Assembly (NCBI RefSeq): GCF_014646055.1 | Contig: NZ_BMMS01000004.1 | Location: 245,275 to 309,274, forward strand | Length of the DNA: 64,000 nucleotides | Direction of reading: 5' to 3' | Source: Wenjunlia tyrosinilytica | Lineage (GTDB): Bacteria > Actinomycetota > Actinomycetes > Streptomycetales > Streptomycetaceae | In this document: piece after piece, positions 30,082-40,220 of the stretch | Layout: every line of letters starts with the position of its first letter | How positions within the stretch are numbered: position 1 is the first letter of the stretch | Notes under the pieces: generated by a model | The model's database searches: none | What the model was told of the DNA's origin: nothing | The model's input: the letters and a program-made list of their open reading frames with translations, nothing else | Made by a program: the position numbers and the translations under genes

Positions 30082-30428
30082 GAGGGGGTCCTTCCGAGGG
30101 CTCGGACTCACTACGCGCGTACCGGCCCCTCTCCCGGGCACGGGGAACAAACCCTGAGGTCAGGGTCGGTCCGGCTCTTGCTCGGGTTTGGGTGAGCTCC
30201 TGGTGACGGGCCAGGAAGCGGTTAACAGGCAGCGCAAAGGGACAGTGTAGCCATTAGGCACACTGCTGTCCAGAGCCGTGATTCGGAGACCGAATCTTCG
30301 CCCCCTCTTCCTTGCCAGGCCCGGGCCTCGGATCCGGGCTTGAACCAGGTCTGCGCTTGTCGCAAGGCATTCCCACCTCGGCCACGATCCATGCCTGCCG
30401 GGCCGGATCGATGTGACGACGCGTCCTG

Positions 30429-30457
30429 AGAATTGCGCGCTGCGTGCGGTTCGTCAA
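30429..30457 (-). promoter_or_regulatory. Weak candidate promoter for rpoBC
   Basis: On the minus strand TTGACG (30452-30457) is followed after 17 bases by AATTCT (30429-30434), a poor -10. It would give a long leader of about 340 bases. The region 30151-30629 otherwise shows no gene or clear structure, so it most likely holds the rpoB promoter and leader. Confidence 0.3.
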
Positions 30458-30629
30458 GGCCCAGCCTCTGCGGAGATCTTCACAGGGCCTGCCCGAACCG
30501 GCGGTGATCACCATACCCGCGAGGACCGTCAACGTCCGGCAGGGCGGCCTCCCGCCGCGCCGGGGGCCGGGGGCGCACACCCCCGACAGGACACTGTTTT
30601 CCTGCGGATTCCCCCCGAAAGAAGGCAGG

Positions 30630-30672
30630 AAAAAGCCGAGGACGGCCACCCTCAGGGGTGACCGTCCTCGGC
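30630..30672 (-). terminator. Intrinsic terminator after rplL
   Basis: An 11-bp perfect stem (30635-30645 with 30662-30672) has inner GGTGACC-type pairing. On the minus strand it is followed at once by TTTTT. It separates rplJ-rplL from rpoB-rpoC, perhaps partially. Confidence 0.85.
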
Positions 30673-30725
30673 CGGATGCACCACGCGGTGCGGGGCGCAT
30701 CGAGCCCTCTGGCGAGGGTGGGGTG

Positions 30726-31112
30726 CTACTTGACCTCGACGCTGGCGCCGGCGGCCTCGAGGGCGGCCTTGGCCTTGTCCGCGGCCTCCTTGTTGACCTT
30801 CTCCAGGAGCGGCTTCGGGGCGCCGTCCACGAGGTCCTTGGCCTCCTTCAGGCCGAGGGAGGTCAGCGCGCGGACCTCCTTGATGACCTGGATCTTCTTG
30901 TCGCCCGCACCGGTGAGGATGACGTCGAACTCGTCCTTCTCCTCCTCGGCCGGGGCGGCGGCCGCACCGGCGCCACCGGCGGCGGCGACGGCGACGGGGG
31001 CGGCGGCCTCGACGTCGAACTTCTCCTCGAAGGCCTTCACGAACTCGGACAGCTCGATGAGGGTCATCTCACCGAAGACCTCGAGCAGCTCGTCGTTGCT
31101 GAGCTTCGCCAT
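30726..31112 (-). CDS. rplL: 50S ribosomal protein L7/L12
   Basis: Stalk protein that recruits translational GTPases, 128 residues. It has the N-terminal dimerisation helix ([20 protein letters not shown]), an Ala/Gly-rich hinge, and the C-terminal globular domain with [20 protein letters not shown]. It follows rplJ in the usual pair. Confidence 0.98.
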   Translation of the reverse strand: MAKLSNDELLEVFGEMTLIELSEFVKAFEEKFDVEAAAPVAVAAAGGAGAAAAPAEEEKDEFDVILTGAGDKKIQVIKEVRALTSLGLKEAKDLVDGAPKPLLEKVNKEAADKAKAALEAAGASVEVK

Positions 31113-31199
31113 TGTGGCGATCCTTCCACTAATTCGGCTGGTGCCGGGTGTACATTGCGGCGGGCGTACGGGCCCGCTGGGCCGGACGTCGAGCAGTGA

Positions 31200-31763
31200 C
31201 TACTCGGCGGAATCGGCCTCGGCGGGAGCCGGCGTACCGGCACCGCCCTGCTCGGCCTGCTTGGCGCGAAGGGCGTCCGCGGTGCGGACGAACTTCGACA
31301 GCGGGGCCTGGAAGGTCGCCGCGGCCTTGGCCATCGACGCCTTCATGCCACCGGCCAGCTTGGCGAGCAGCACCTCGCGGGACTCGAGGTCCGCGAGCTT
31401 CTTGATCTCGTCGGCGGACAGCGCCTTGCCGTCAAGGACACCGCCCTTGATGACGAGTGCGGGGTTGTCCTTGGCGAAGTCGCGCAGACCCTTCGCCGCC
31501 TCGACCGGGTCACCGGTCACGAAGGCGACGGCCGACGGACCCTGGAACAGGTCGTCGAGCGTGCTGATCCCGGCCTCGTTGGCCGCGATCTTGGTCAGCG
31601 TGTTCTTCACCACGGCGTACTGGGCGTTCTCACCGAGCGAACGGCGCAGCTGCTTGAGCTGAGCCACGGTGAGACCGCGGTACTCGGTCAGCACGGCGGC
31701 GTTGGAGCTGCGGAACTTGTCCGTCAGCTCGGCAACCGCGGCAGACTTGTCGGGCCTCGCCAT
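31200..31763 (-). CDS. rplJ: 50S ribosomal protein L10
   Basis: Stalk base protein that binds L7/L12, 187 residues from [19 protein letters not shown] start at the ATG at 31763. The segment [19 protein letters not shown] is typical. Upstream lies a structured leader that probably mimics the L10 site on 23S rRNA, so autoregulation is expected. Confidence 0.97.
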   Translation of the reverse strand: MARPDKSAAVAELTDKFRSSNAAVLTEYRGLTVAQLKQLRRSLGENAQYAVVKNTLTKIAANEAGISTLDDLFQGPSAVAFVTGDPVEAAKGLRDFAKDNPALVIKGGVLDGKALSADEIKKLADLESREVLLAKLAGGMKASMAKAAATFQAPLSKFVRTADALRAKQAEQGGAGTPAPAEADSAE

Positions 31764-31870
31764 GAGCCTCGGCCTCCTTCCGGGTGATGCGATCCTGGAC
31801 CGGCCTTTCGGCCGGACCGCCTTCGCCGGACCGCCCACGTCGGGCTAGGAAGAGCTCTGCTCATGCGAAA

Positions 31871-32036
31871 CGCCCCGGCGCAGGCGCACGGGGCGTGGCT
31901 CGACCGCGTCCACTCCTGACGGAGGGCACAACGGGAGATCGACCTCATTCACCTGCGCAGGCCGTCCGCAGCAGCGGATTCCTTCGGCCACCGCCCTCCC
32001 ACCGAAGTGGACAGGCGGCAACGACCAGCGGTCTTT
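31871..32036 (-). promoter_or_regulatory. Candidate L10 autoregulatory leader
   Basis: Between the rplJ promoter and start, the minus strand carries an AAAGACCGCTGGT box (32021-32036) and a later CCTGCGCAGGTG box (about 31950-31961). Their spacing and sequence resemble the L10 leader element found in Gram-positive rplJ mRNAs. A GC hairpin (31871-31895) followed by TTTC lies closer to rplJ. I recognise the pattern from memory; a covariance search would decide it. Confidence 0.5.
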
Positions 32037-32048
32037 GGCTTCGGGGAC

Positions 32049-32078
32049 ACGGTACGCGAACGGCGCTCGCACAGGCAA
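32049..32078 (-). promoter_or_regulatory. Promoter for rplJ-rplL
   Basis: TTGCCT (32073-32078) and TACCGT (32049-32054) on the minus strand are 18 bases apart, acceptable for the Streptomyces housekeeping consensus. The start site, near 32042, falls just before the L10 leader boxes, which supports both calls. Confidence 0.6.
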
Positions 32079-32232
32079 ATCGGGCTCCGGCTCCCCCGGC
32101 CGGCCCGGCTCCCCGTCTGCCAGGGCCCGCGGCCCCCGGCCCGGAGGAGTCCTCGGGGCCGGGGCGGGAAGCCCGGCTGTGCGTGGGGCCGTGCATGGGG
32201 CCGGGGCGTGGCCCGTGGGCCCGTGCAGGGGC

Positions 32233-33168
32233 CTAGCCGGCCTGCTGGTTCACCAGCTTCTTGAAGTCGATGGTGTCGGAGCTCTGCGGCACCTGGACGT
32301 CCACCTGGGTCCCGTAGTCGGTGTAGAAGCAGGTGACCTTCATCTTGCCCTGCGGGGTGTCCGCGGCCTCGATCTTCTTCACCAGCAGGTCGTCACCGTT
32401 GACCCACACATCGATGCGCTCGGTGGTCACACCGCTCTGCTCGAGCTGCTTCTTGAAGGCGTCGAGCTGCTCCTTCGACAGTGTCCTGGAGGACTTCTCG
32501 GTGAAGTCCGCGACGTCGATGGTGCCGGTGTAGTGGGTGGTGTCGTCGCTGCCGATCTTCTCGCTGCCGACCTTCTTCACATCCCCCGAGGCCAGGAGCA
32601 TACGAACCGACTGCGTGGGGTTGTTGTGCTGCAGCTGGTCCTTCATGACGTCGCCCGACGCCCCCGCGTAGGCGGCGAGGTCGTCGTAGTCGTATTTCAG
32701 CCAGTGCTTGCCCTGCGCCTTCTCCGCGAAGCTCGGGCCCATGTTCACGTACATCGCGTCCGGCGTGTACCGGGCCAGCATCTTGCCGTCGCCGCCCAGC
32801 TTCTCGAGGGCGCCGCCCTTCTGCTGCATGGTGAGGTTGCCGGTCAGCTGGTGCGACCAGTCGAGCGCGCCGTCCATCGTCATCGACGTGGTCCCCATGA
32901 CCATCGAGCCGGTGACCTTCGAGGAGTTCGCCTGCTCGGTACGGCTCTCCACCCGCTGGAGGGCCGCGAGCGACACCTTGGAGCCCGAGGAGGACGACTG
33001 CCCGGAGCCGTCCGAGCCCTTGTCCTGGCGGGACCCGCCGGTGCTGCTCTGGGAAGCCTTGGCCTTGCCCTCGGCGGCCCCGCCGCCCGAGTCGCACGCC
33101 GCGACACCCGTCAGCGCCGCCGCGGCGGCCAGAGCCGCGCAGGCACGGCGCAAGTTCGTCCTGTGCAT
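32233..33168 (-). CDS. Secreted lipoprotein, LppX/LprG-like (probable)
   Basis: A 311-residue protein with an N-terminal signal MHRTNLRRACAALAAA and a lipobox VAAC, so it is probably lipid-anchored at the outer face of the membrane. A Gly/Ser-rich linker follows. The rest is a soluble beta-rich domain with GSMVMGTTSMTMDGALDWSH. It resembles Streptomyces lipoproteins of the LppX/LprAFG type, but I cannot prove the family. An AGGGGGAT ribosome binding site supports the ATG at 33168. It interrupts rplA and rplJ. Confidence 0.75.
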   Translation of the reverse strand: MHRTNLRRACAALAAAAALTGVAACDSGGGAAEGKAKASQSSTGGSRQDKGSDGSGQSSSSGSKVSLAALQRVESRTEQANSSKVTGSMVMGTTSMTMDGALDWSHQLTGNLTMQQKGGALEKLGGDGKMLARYTPDAMYVNMGPSFAEKAQGKHWLKYDYDDLAAYAGASGDVMKDQLQHNNPTQSVRMLLASGDVKKVGSEKIGSDDTTHYTGTIDVADFTEKSSRTLSKEQLDAFKKQLEQSGVTTERIDVWVNGDDLLVKKIEAADTPQGKMKVTCFYTDYGTQVDVQVPQSSDTIDFKKLVNQQAG

Positions 33169-33304
33169 GTAATCCCCCTCATGGCAAAGGAGCTTGAAAT
33201 GTAGCCCATGGGTCCCACGCGGTGGCGGCCAGGCGGTCGGCCGAGGGGTGGACCCGCGCCGTCCTCGGCGGACACAACACATCCCAAGACGCAGAAAGAC
33301 CGGG

Positions 33305-33330
33305 CCCCGTTCCCGAAGAAGGGAACGGGG
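33305..33330 (-). terminator. Hairpin terminator after rplA
   Basis: A perfect 10-bp stem (33305-33314 with 33321-33330) with a six-base loop lies 20 bases past the rplA stop. A short T-rich tract follows. It ends the rplK-rplA transcript before the lipoprotein gene. Confidence 0.8.
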
Positions 33331-33351
33331 GCCGGTCCGGAGCCCGGGTCG

Positions 33352-34071
33352 TCAGACCGAGGCTTCCTCCTCGACGAGGAGGTTGCGCGTGCGGTTCGGG
33401 TCGACCTGGATGCCGGGGCCCATCGTGGTGCTGATGGCGGCCTTCTTGATGTAGCGCCCCTTGGCGGCGGACGGCTTCAGACGAAGGATCTCCTCCAGCG
33501 CCGCCGCGTAGTTCTCGACCAGCTGCTGCTCACCGAACGACGACTTGCCGATGATGAAGTGCAGGTTCGAGTGCTTGTCGACGCGGAACTCGATCTTGCC
33601 GCCCTTGATCTCGGTCACGGCCTTGGCCACGTCCGGGGTCACGGTGCCGGTCTTCGGGTTCGGCATCAGGCCACGGGGACCGAGCACGCGGCCGAGGCGG
33701 CCGACCTTGCCCATGAGGTCCGGGGTGGCGACGACCGCGTCGAAGTCGAGGCGGCCCTTGGCGACCTCGTCGATCAGTTCGTCGGAGCCGACGATGTCGG
33801 CGCCCGCGGCTTCCGCGGCCGCAGCACGGTCACCGGTCGCGAAGACCAGGACCCGGGCGGTCTTGCCGGTGCCGTGCGGAAGGTTCACGGTGCCGCGGAC
33901 CATCTGGTCGGCCTTGCGCGGGTCGACGCCCAGACGCATGGCGACCTCGACGGTCGAGTCGAACTTGGTCGTGGAGGTCTCCTTGGCGAGACGGACGGCC
34001 TCGAGCGGGGCGTACAGGCGCTCCCGCTCGACCTTGGCGTCCGCAGCGCGGAGGGACTTGCTGCGCTTCAC
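33352..34071 (-). CDS. rplA: 50S ribosomal protein L1
   Basis: L1-stalk protein that assists E-site tRNA release, 239 residues. The start is the GTG at 34071 ([17 protein letters not shown]), with AGGAG five bases upstream. Core motifs [20 protein letters not shown] and the C-terminal [14 protein letters not shown] are intact. Confidence 0.97.
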   Translation of the reverse strand: MKRSKSLRAADAKVERERLYAPLEAVRLAKETSTTKFDSTVEVAMRLGVDPRKADQMVRGTVNLPHGTGKTARVLVFATGDRAAAAEAAGADIVGSDELIDEVAKGRLDFDAVVATPDLMGKVGRLGRVLGPRGLMPNPKTGTVTPDVAKAVTEIKGGKIEFRVDKHSNLHFIIGKSSFGEQQLVENYAAALEEILRLKPSAAKGRYIKKAAISTTMGPGIQVDPNRTRNLLVEEEASV

Positions 34072-34165
34072 TGCTGCTCCTAATGACGGTTCATCGCGGC
34101 TCACGCCGCGTGAGGAGTCGTGGTACGGGCCGCGCCGGCCCTTCCACGGAAGGTTCCGAGGCCGA

Positions 34166-34600
34166 TCAGCCCTCGACCGTGACACCCATGGAACGGGCGG
34201 TGCCGGCGATGATCTTCTCGGCGGCGTCGAGGTCGTTGGCGTTGAGGTCGGCCATCTTGGTGCTGGCGATCTCGCGGACCTGGTCGCGCGTGATCTTGGC
34301 GACCTTCTTCACGTGGGGCTCGCCGGAGCCCTTGTCCACGCCGGCGGCCTTGAGGATCAGCTTGGCGGCGGGCGGAGTCTTGGTGACGAAGGTGAAGGAG
34401 CGGTCCTCGTAGACCGTGATCTCCACCGGCACGACCATGCCGCGCTGCGACTCGGTCGCGGCGTTGTAGGCCTTGCAGAACTCCATGATGTTGACGCCGT
34501 GCTGGCCCAGCGCGGGGCCGACCGGCGGCGCCGGGTTCGCGGCGCCCGCGTTGATCTGGAGCTTGATGAGCCCCGTGACCTTCTTCTTCTTGGGAGGCAT
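34166..34600 (-). CDS. rplK: 50S ribosomal protein L11
   Basis: GTPase-centre protein and thiostrepton target region, 144 residues. It has the conserved [19 protein letters not shown] and the C-terminal [20 protein letters not shown]. It begins [13 protein letters not shown]. It precedes rplA by 94 bases. Confidence 0.98.
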   Translation of the reverse strand: MPPKKKKVTGLIKLQINAGAANPAPPVGPALGQHGVNIMEFCKAYNAATESQRGMVVPVEITVYEDRSFTFVTKTPPAAKLILKAAGVDKGSGEPHVKKVAKITRDQVREIASTKMADLNANDLDAAEKIIAGTARSMGVTVEG

Positions 34601-34713
34601 GCTCTCTCCGGGTCCTAGTGAGAGGTGATCCGCCCCCTGATCCGGTCATCCGGATGGAGGCATACCGCACCACGATAACGGGTACAGCGGTGCGGCCAGA
34701 AACCGACGAGGTC

Positions 34714-34743
34714 GGACCGCCTCCCGCGAGCGGGAGGCGGTCC
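34714..34743 (-). terminator. Hairpin downstream of nusG
   Basis: A perfect 13-bp stem (34714-34726 with 34731-34743) encloses a CGAG tetraloop between nusG and rplK. There is no T-run. It probably terminates secE-nusG. Confidence 0.65.
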
Positions 34744-34818
34744 CGTGCGAGAGCCCGTCCGACCTGGTCGGAAGCGTATGGTCCGGCCGACCGGTTCCGC
34801 CGACCGGTCAGGTCGGCC

Positions 34819-34894
34819 AGTTCTTCCGGGATCCAGTTCTTCCGGATCTAGTTCTTCTGGATCTAGTTCTTCTGGATCTAGTTCTTCTGGATCT
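34819..34894 (-). repeat. Five tandem copies of a 15-bp unit at the nusG stop codon
   Basis: Units start at 34819 (16 bp, diverged), 34835, 34850, 34865 and 34880; the last three are identical. On the minus strand each unit spells ATCCAGAAGAACTAG-like sequence, that is Ile-Gln-Lys-Asn-stop, the actual NusG C-terminus. Four extra copies of the last four codons plus stop therefore follow the real stop in the same frame. Confidence 0.9.
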
Positions 34895-35747
34895 GGTCGA
34901 AGGAGAGCTCGACCGGGGTCTCCCGGCCGAAGATCTCGACCAGGCCCTTGACCTTCTTCGAGTCGGCGTTGATCTCGTTGATCGTCGCCTGGAGGGTGGC
35001 GAAGGGGCCGTCGGTGACCGTGACGGAGTCGCCGACCTCGAAGTCCAGCACCTGGACCTCGACCTTGCGGCTGGGAGCCGCCGCACCGCCCTCGGCGGCG
35101 GCGGCCGCCGCGGCCTGCTCCTCGATCTCCGGCGCCAGCATCTTGACGACCTCGTCCAGCGTCAGCGGGTACGGGTCGTAGGCGTTGCCGACGAAGCCGG
35201 TGACACCGGGGGTGTTGCGGACGACGCCCCAGGACTCGTTGGTCAGCTCCATGCGGACCAGCACATAGCCGGGCAGCTTGTTCTGGCGGACGGTCCTGCG
35301 GTCGCCGTTCTTGATCTGGACGACCTCTTCCTGCGGCACCTCGGCCTGGAAGATGTAGTCCTCCATGTTCAGCGAGACGGCGCGGGTCTCCAGGTTGGAC
35401 TTCACGCGGTTCTCGTAGCCGGCGTAGGTGTGGATGACGTACCACTCGCCGGGCTTGAGGCGCAGCTCCTCGCGGAACGCGGTGACCGGGTCCAGCGCGG
35501 GCTCCGCCTCCGCCTCGGACTCGTCCTCGCCGGACTCGCCGTCCTCGGCCTCGCGGGCGTCCTCGGCGCTGTCCCCCGACTCGGCGTCCTCGGTGGCGTC
35601 CGCCGCCTCGGCGGCCTCGACCTGGGCTTCCGCAGCACCGTCCTGCTCGGGGGACGCAGCCTGCTCCGCAGCGTCGTCGGCCGTCGTCTCCGCTGTCTCC
35701 TCGCCCTTGGCGGGCTCGGTGACGTCGTACAGGTTCGGGTCAGACAC
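34878..35747 (-). CDS. nusG: Transcription antitermination/pausing factor NusG
   Basis: Couples RNA polymerase to Rho and to ribosomes through S10. The 289 residues contain an N-terminal acidic extension of about 110 residues (Ala/Glu/Asp-rich), common in actinobacteria, then the NGN domain ([19 protein letters not shown]) and a C-terminal KOW motif ([20 protein letters not shown]). It ends at the first of several tandem copies of its own stop segment. It follows secE by 84 bases. Confidence 0.97.
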   Translation of the reverse strand: MSDPNLYDVTEPAKGEETAETTADDAAEQAASPEQDGAAEAQVEAAEAADATEDAESGDSAEDAREAEDGESGEDESEAEAEPALDPVTAFREELRLKPGEWYVIHTYAGYENRVKSNLETRAVSLNMEDYIFQAEVPQEEVVQIKNGDRRTVRQNKLPGYVLVRMELTNESWGVVRNTPGVTGFVGNAYDPYPLTLDEVVKMLAPEIEEQAAAAAAAEGGAAAPSRKVEVQVLDFEVGDSVTVTDGPFATLQATINEINADSKKVKGLVEIFGRETPVELSFDQIQKN

Positions 35748-35831
35748 GGTGGCTGCTTCTTCCTGAATTCAATGGGTGGAACCAGTGCGGGGGCAAGGCA
35801 TGGCCGCCCGGACCGCCAGGTGACAGCCGGA

Positions 35832-36116
35832 TCAGCCGAAGACCTGCTCGATCAGCTTGCTGAAACCCAAGTCAATCACGGACACGAGCGCGATCATCAC
35901 GACGACGAAGACGATGACCACCGTCGTGTACGTGATGAGGTCGGACCGCTTGGGCCAGACGACCTTGCGAAGCTCGGCGATGACCTGGCGGTAGAACGTG
36001 GCAAGGCGGGCCAGGGGGCCCTTCTTCTTGCGCTTGCCGCCGCGACGTGACTGGCTGGCCTCGTCCTCGGGCCGACCGCGCTCAGGCGTCGCGGTGGAGC
36101 CAAGGGCTTCCGTCAC
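35832..36116 (-). CDS. secE: Preprotein translocase subunit SecE
   Basis: Clamp subunit of the SecY channel. The 94 residues have a charged N-terminal half and one membrane span (VVIVFVVVMIALVSVIDLGF). The conserved amphipathic region ELRKVVWPKRSDL precedes the span. It sits between tRNA-Trp and nusG. Confidence 0.96.
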   Translation of the reverse strand: MTEALGSTATPERGRPEDEASQSRRGGKRKKKGPLARLATFYRQVIAELRKVVWPKRSDLITYTTVVIVFVVVMIALVSVIDLGFSKLIEQVFG

Positions 36117-36225
36117 TCGTCCTCACCTGAATCCGGTCGTGCCGCTGCGCGCCTGTCAGGGCCGCACGGCGATGCATGCTTCTCACCATATATGGGCGCA
36201 CGCACCGTGATGAAGATGCGTGTAG

Positions 36226-36298
36226 CAGGGCAAGAGGGACTCGAACCCCCAACCGCTGGTTTTGGAGACCAGTGCTCTACCAATTGAGCTATTGCCCT
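36226..36298 (-). tRNA. tRNA-Trp (anticodon CCA)
   Basis: A 73-base cloverleaf with acceptor AGGGCAA/TTGCCCT, a T-arm containing GGTTCGAGTCC, and anticodon loop TCTCCAAAA giving CCA. The 3' CCA is not encoded. It sits upstream of secE, the usual actinobacterial place for tRNA-Trp. Confidence 0.97.
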
Positions 36299-36517
36299 TT
36301 GAGGAGTCCCCTCAACCTACCGCATCCGAACGGCTGCTATGCGCTAGCAGGCGTGCTTCATCCGCTGGGGGCCACCGACGCATGAGTGTACGTGGTCCAT
36401 GCCTCCGTGGTCTAACGAGCTGCGGAAGCGTCCCCTGCGCCGTCGTTTCACCCGTGGGGTGACCACCGCTTGAAACCGCTGTGCCGCGCCCCCGGAGCGT
36501 CTGCGACGATGGCAGTC

Positions 36518-37750
36518 ATGACGGCTGCAACTCCCTCCCAGTCCCCCGCCGACCGCAGGGTCTCGGCCCGCGTCGGTTCGATCTCCGAGTCCGCGACCCT
36601 CGCCGTGGACGCCAAGGCCAAGGCGCTGAAGGCGGCCGGGCGGCCGGTCATCGGCTTCGGCGCGGGCGAGCCCGACTTCCCGACGCCGGACTACATCGTC
36701 GAGGCGGCGGCCAAGGCCTGCCACGACCCGAAGTACCACCGCTACACCCCGGCCGGCGGCCTGCCCGAGCTCAAGGCCGCCATCGCCGCCAAGACGCTGC
36801 GCGACTCCGGCTACGAGATCGACCCCTCGCAGGTCCTGGTGACCAACGGCGGCAAGCAGGCGATCTACGAGGCCTTCGCGGCCATCCTCGACCCGGGTGA
36901 CGAGGTCATCGTCCCGGCGCCGTACTGGACCACGTACCCCGAGTCCATCCGTCTGGCCGGCGGTGTGCCGGTGGACGTGGTGGCGGACGAGACCACTGGC
37001 TACCGGGTCACCGTCGAGCAGCTCGAGGCGGCGCGCACCGAGCGCACCAAGGTCCTGCTCTTCGTCTCGCCCTCGAACCCCACCGGGGCCGTGTACTCGC
37101 TCGAGCAGGCGGCCGAGATCGGCCGCTGGGCCGCCGAGCACGGGCTGTGGGTGCTCACGGACGAGATCTACGAGCACCTGGTCTACGGCGACGCGACGTT
37201 CACCTCGCTGCCGGTGCTGGTGCCGGAGCTGGCCGACAAGTGCGTCGTGGTCAACGGTGTCGCCAAGACCTACGCGATGACCGGCTGGCGCGTGGGGTGG
37301 CTGATCGGCCCCAAGGACGTCGTCAAGGCCGCGACCAACCTCCAGTCGCACGCCACGTCCAACGTGAGCAACGTCGCACAGGTCGCGGCCCTCGCCGCCG
37401 TCTCCGGCGACCTCGAGGCCGTCGAGGAGATGAAGAAGGCGTTCGACCGGCGCCGTCGCACCATCGTGCGGATGCTGAACGAGATCCCCGGTGTGAACTG
37501 CCCCGAGCCTGAGGGCGCGTTCTACGCCTACCCGTCCGTGAAGGGTCTGCTGGGCAAGGAGATCCGCGGCAAGCGCCCGGCCAGTTCGGTGGAGCTCGCC
37601 GAGCTCATCCTGGAGGAGGCCGAGGTCGCGGTCGTTCCGGGTGAGGCGTTCGGCACACCCGGCTACCTGCGCCTGTCCTACGCGCTCGGCGACGAGGACC
37701 TGGTCGAGGGCGTCTCCCGGCTGCAGAAGCTGCTGGGTGAGGCCGTCTGA
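36518..37750 (+). CDS. aspC: PLP-dependent aspartate aminotransferase
   Basis: Class I/II aminotransferase of 410 residues that would interconvert aspartate and oxaloacetate. It contains FSSP-type family motifs: the PLP lysine in [25 protein letters not shown], and [13 protein letters not shown] start at the ATG at 36518, matching the usual length; an ATG nine bases upstream is possible. It diverges from tRNA-Trp. Substrate specificity is inferred from family similarity. Confidence 0.93.
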   Translation: MTAATPSQSPADRRVSARVGSISESATLAVDAKAKALKAAGRPVIGFGAGEPDFPTPDYIVEAAAKACHDPKYHRYTPAGGLPELKAAIAAKTLRDSGYEIDPSQVLVTNGGKQAIYEAFAAILDPGDEVIVPAPYWTTYPESIRLAGGVPVDVVADETTGYRVTVEQLEAARTERTKVLLFVSPSNPTGAVYSLEQAAEIGRWAAEHGLWVLTDEIYEHLVYGDATFTSLPVLVPELADKCVVVNGVAKTYAMTGWRVGWLIGPKDVVKAATNLQSHATSNVSNVAQVAALAAVSGDLEAVEEMKKAFDRRRRTIVRMLNEIPGVNCPEPEGAFYAYPSVKGLLGKEIRGKRPASSVELAELILEEAEVAVVPGEAFGTPGYLRLSYALGDEDLVEGVSRLQKLLGEAV

Positions 37751-37765
37751 CCCCGCCCGTCGCGA

Positions 37766-37814
37766 AAATCACGGGCGGACCCCGGCGTCGGCGCCGGGGT
37801 CCGCTCGTGATTTC
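37766..37814 (+). terminator. Terminator after aspC
   Basis: The core 11-bp stem is 37776-37786 with 37793-37803, extended by complementary AAATCACG/CGTGATTT outside. It lies 16 bases past the stop. It separates aspC from the adenosine-deaminase-like gene. Confidence 0.8.
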
Positions 37815-37877
37815 GGGCAACGCCCCTTTGGGGAAAGCGGGTACCGGCGCACCGCCGGGATGCGGCAAGATCTGGGA

Positions 37878-38909
37878 ATGGAAGAACGTGCACGTGACGT
37901 ACGCCTGTTGCCGAAGGCCCACCTGCATCTGCACTTCACCGGCTCGATGCGCCCGGCCACGCTGCTGGAGCTGGCCGACAAGTACGGGGTCCATCTGCCG
38001 GACGCCCTGAAGTCCGCGGAGCCGCCGAAGCTGCGGGCGACGGACGAACGCGGCTGGTTCCGCTTCCAGCGCCTGTACGACATGGCCCGGTCCGTGCTGC
38101 GCTCGCCGGAGGACATCCGGCGGCTGGTGCGCGAGGCGGCCGAGGAGGACGCGGCCGACGGCTCGGGCTGGCTGGAGATCCAGGTGGACCCGACCTCGTA
38201 CGCCCCGCGGCTGGGCGGGCTGATCCCGACCATGGAGGTCATCCTCGACGCCGTGCACTCGGCGTCGAGGGAGACCGGCATCGGTATGGCCGTGGTCGTG
38301 GCGGCGAACCGGATGAAGCACCCGCTGGACGCCCGCACCCTGGCCCGCCTCGCCGTCCGTTTCAAGGACCAGGGCGTCGTCGGCTTCGGCCTGTCCAACG
38401 ACGAGCGCCGGGGCTTCGCGCGTGATTTCGACCGCGCCTTCGCCATCGCCCGGCACGGCGGCCTGCTCGCCGCCCCGCACGGCGGGGAGCTGTCCGGGCC
38501 CAGCAGTGTCCGCGACTGCCTGGACGACCTGCACGCCACCCGGATCGGCCACGGGGTGCGCGCGGCCGAGGACCCCAGGCTCCTGCGCAAACTCGCCGAG
38601 CGCGGGGTGACCTGCGAGGTCTGCCCGTCGTCGAACGTCGCGCTGGGTGTCTACGAGAAGCCCGAGGCCGTTCCGCTGCGCACGCTGTTCGACGCGGGGG
38701 TGCCGATGGCGCTGGGCGCGGACGACCCGCTGCTGTTCGGCTCACGCCTGGCGGCCCAGTACCGGCTGGTACGGGAGTCGCACGGCTTCAGCGACGAGGA
38801 ACTCGCGGAGCTGGCCCGTCAGTCGGTGCGCGCGTCGGTGGCGCCGCAGGACGTGCAGGAGAAGCTGCTGAGCGGGGTCGACGAGTGGCTGGCGGCTGAG
38901 CCCGCCTGA
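37878..38909 (+). CDS. add: Adenosine deaminase-family protein
   Basis: Purine deaminase of 343 residues in the amidohydrolase (TIM-barrel) fold. It has the N-terminal metal pair HLHLHFTGS, the HGGE motif, the RIGHGVRA histidine, and a terminal Asp pair in LGADDPLLFGS. Metal and catalytic residues are therefore present. The start at 37878 (MEERARDVRLLPKAHL) fits the family. It may act on adenosine or a related aminopurine; the exact substrate is not determined. Confidence 0.9.
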   Translation: MEERARDVRLLPKAHLHLHFTGSMRPATLLELADKYGVHLPDALKSAEPPKLRATDERGWFRFQRLYDMARSVLRSPEDIRRLVREAAEEDAADGSGWLEIQVDPTSYAPRLGGLIPTMEVILDAVHSASRETGIGMAVVVAANRMKHPLDARTLARLAVRFKDQGVVGFGLSNDERRGFARDFDRAFAIARHGGLLAAPHGGELSGPSSVRDCLDDLHATRIGHGVRAAEDPRLLRKLAERGVTCEVCPSSNVALGVYEKPEAVPLRTLFDAGVPMALGADDPLLFGSRLAAQYRLVRESHGFSDEELAELARQSVRASVAPQDVQEKLLSGVDEWLAAEPA

Positions 38910-38942
38910 GCGGTCGGACCCCGCCGCTGTCGTACGCGGAGG

Positions 38943-39998
<1,056 letters not shown>

Positions 39999-40066
39999 CC
40001 GACAAGGGTAAGGGCGCCGGGACACCGGCCCGCCGGACAGGGGTCGGACGGCGGCCCCGGGTGCGG

Positions 40067-40115
40067 CACACCCGAGCGGCCCCGCCCTGGCAGGGGGCGG
40101 GACCGCTCGGGTGTG
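40067..40115 (-). terminator. Large hairpin terminator after the DHA2 transporter
   Basis: The outer 13-bp perfect stem pairs 40067-40079 with 40103-40115, with further GGGCGGG pairing inside. It lies between the transporter stop at 40221 and the murB start and can stop readthrough into murB. Confidence 0.85.
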
Positions 40116-40134
40116 CTCCTGTGCAGCTGTTTCC

Positions 40135-40202
40135 GGTGCTGTGCCGGTGCTGTGCTGGTGCTGTTCCCGGCGCTGTGCCCGGTGCTGTGCCGGTGCTGTG
40201 CC
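40135..40202. repeat. Six-unit 11-12-bp tandem array
   Basis: Imperfect units of GGTGCTGTGCC start at 40135, 40146, 40157, 40169, 40181 and 40192. They lie just past the transporter stop. The period equals the 11-bp arrays found near 45704 and 50627. Confidence 0.85.
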
Positions 40203-40220
40203 GGTCCAGGGGCGCCGTCT

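Noticed and set aside
34601..34713. Promoter for rplK
   Set aside because: Only a poor match (TTCTGG and TTATCG, 17 apart) could be found; not strong enough to list.
34745..34900. CRISPR array at the short repeats near nusG
   Set aside because: Units are contiguous 15-mers without spacers; it is a tandem duplication.
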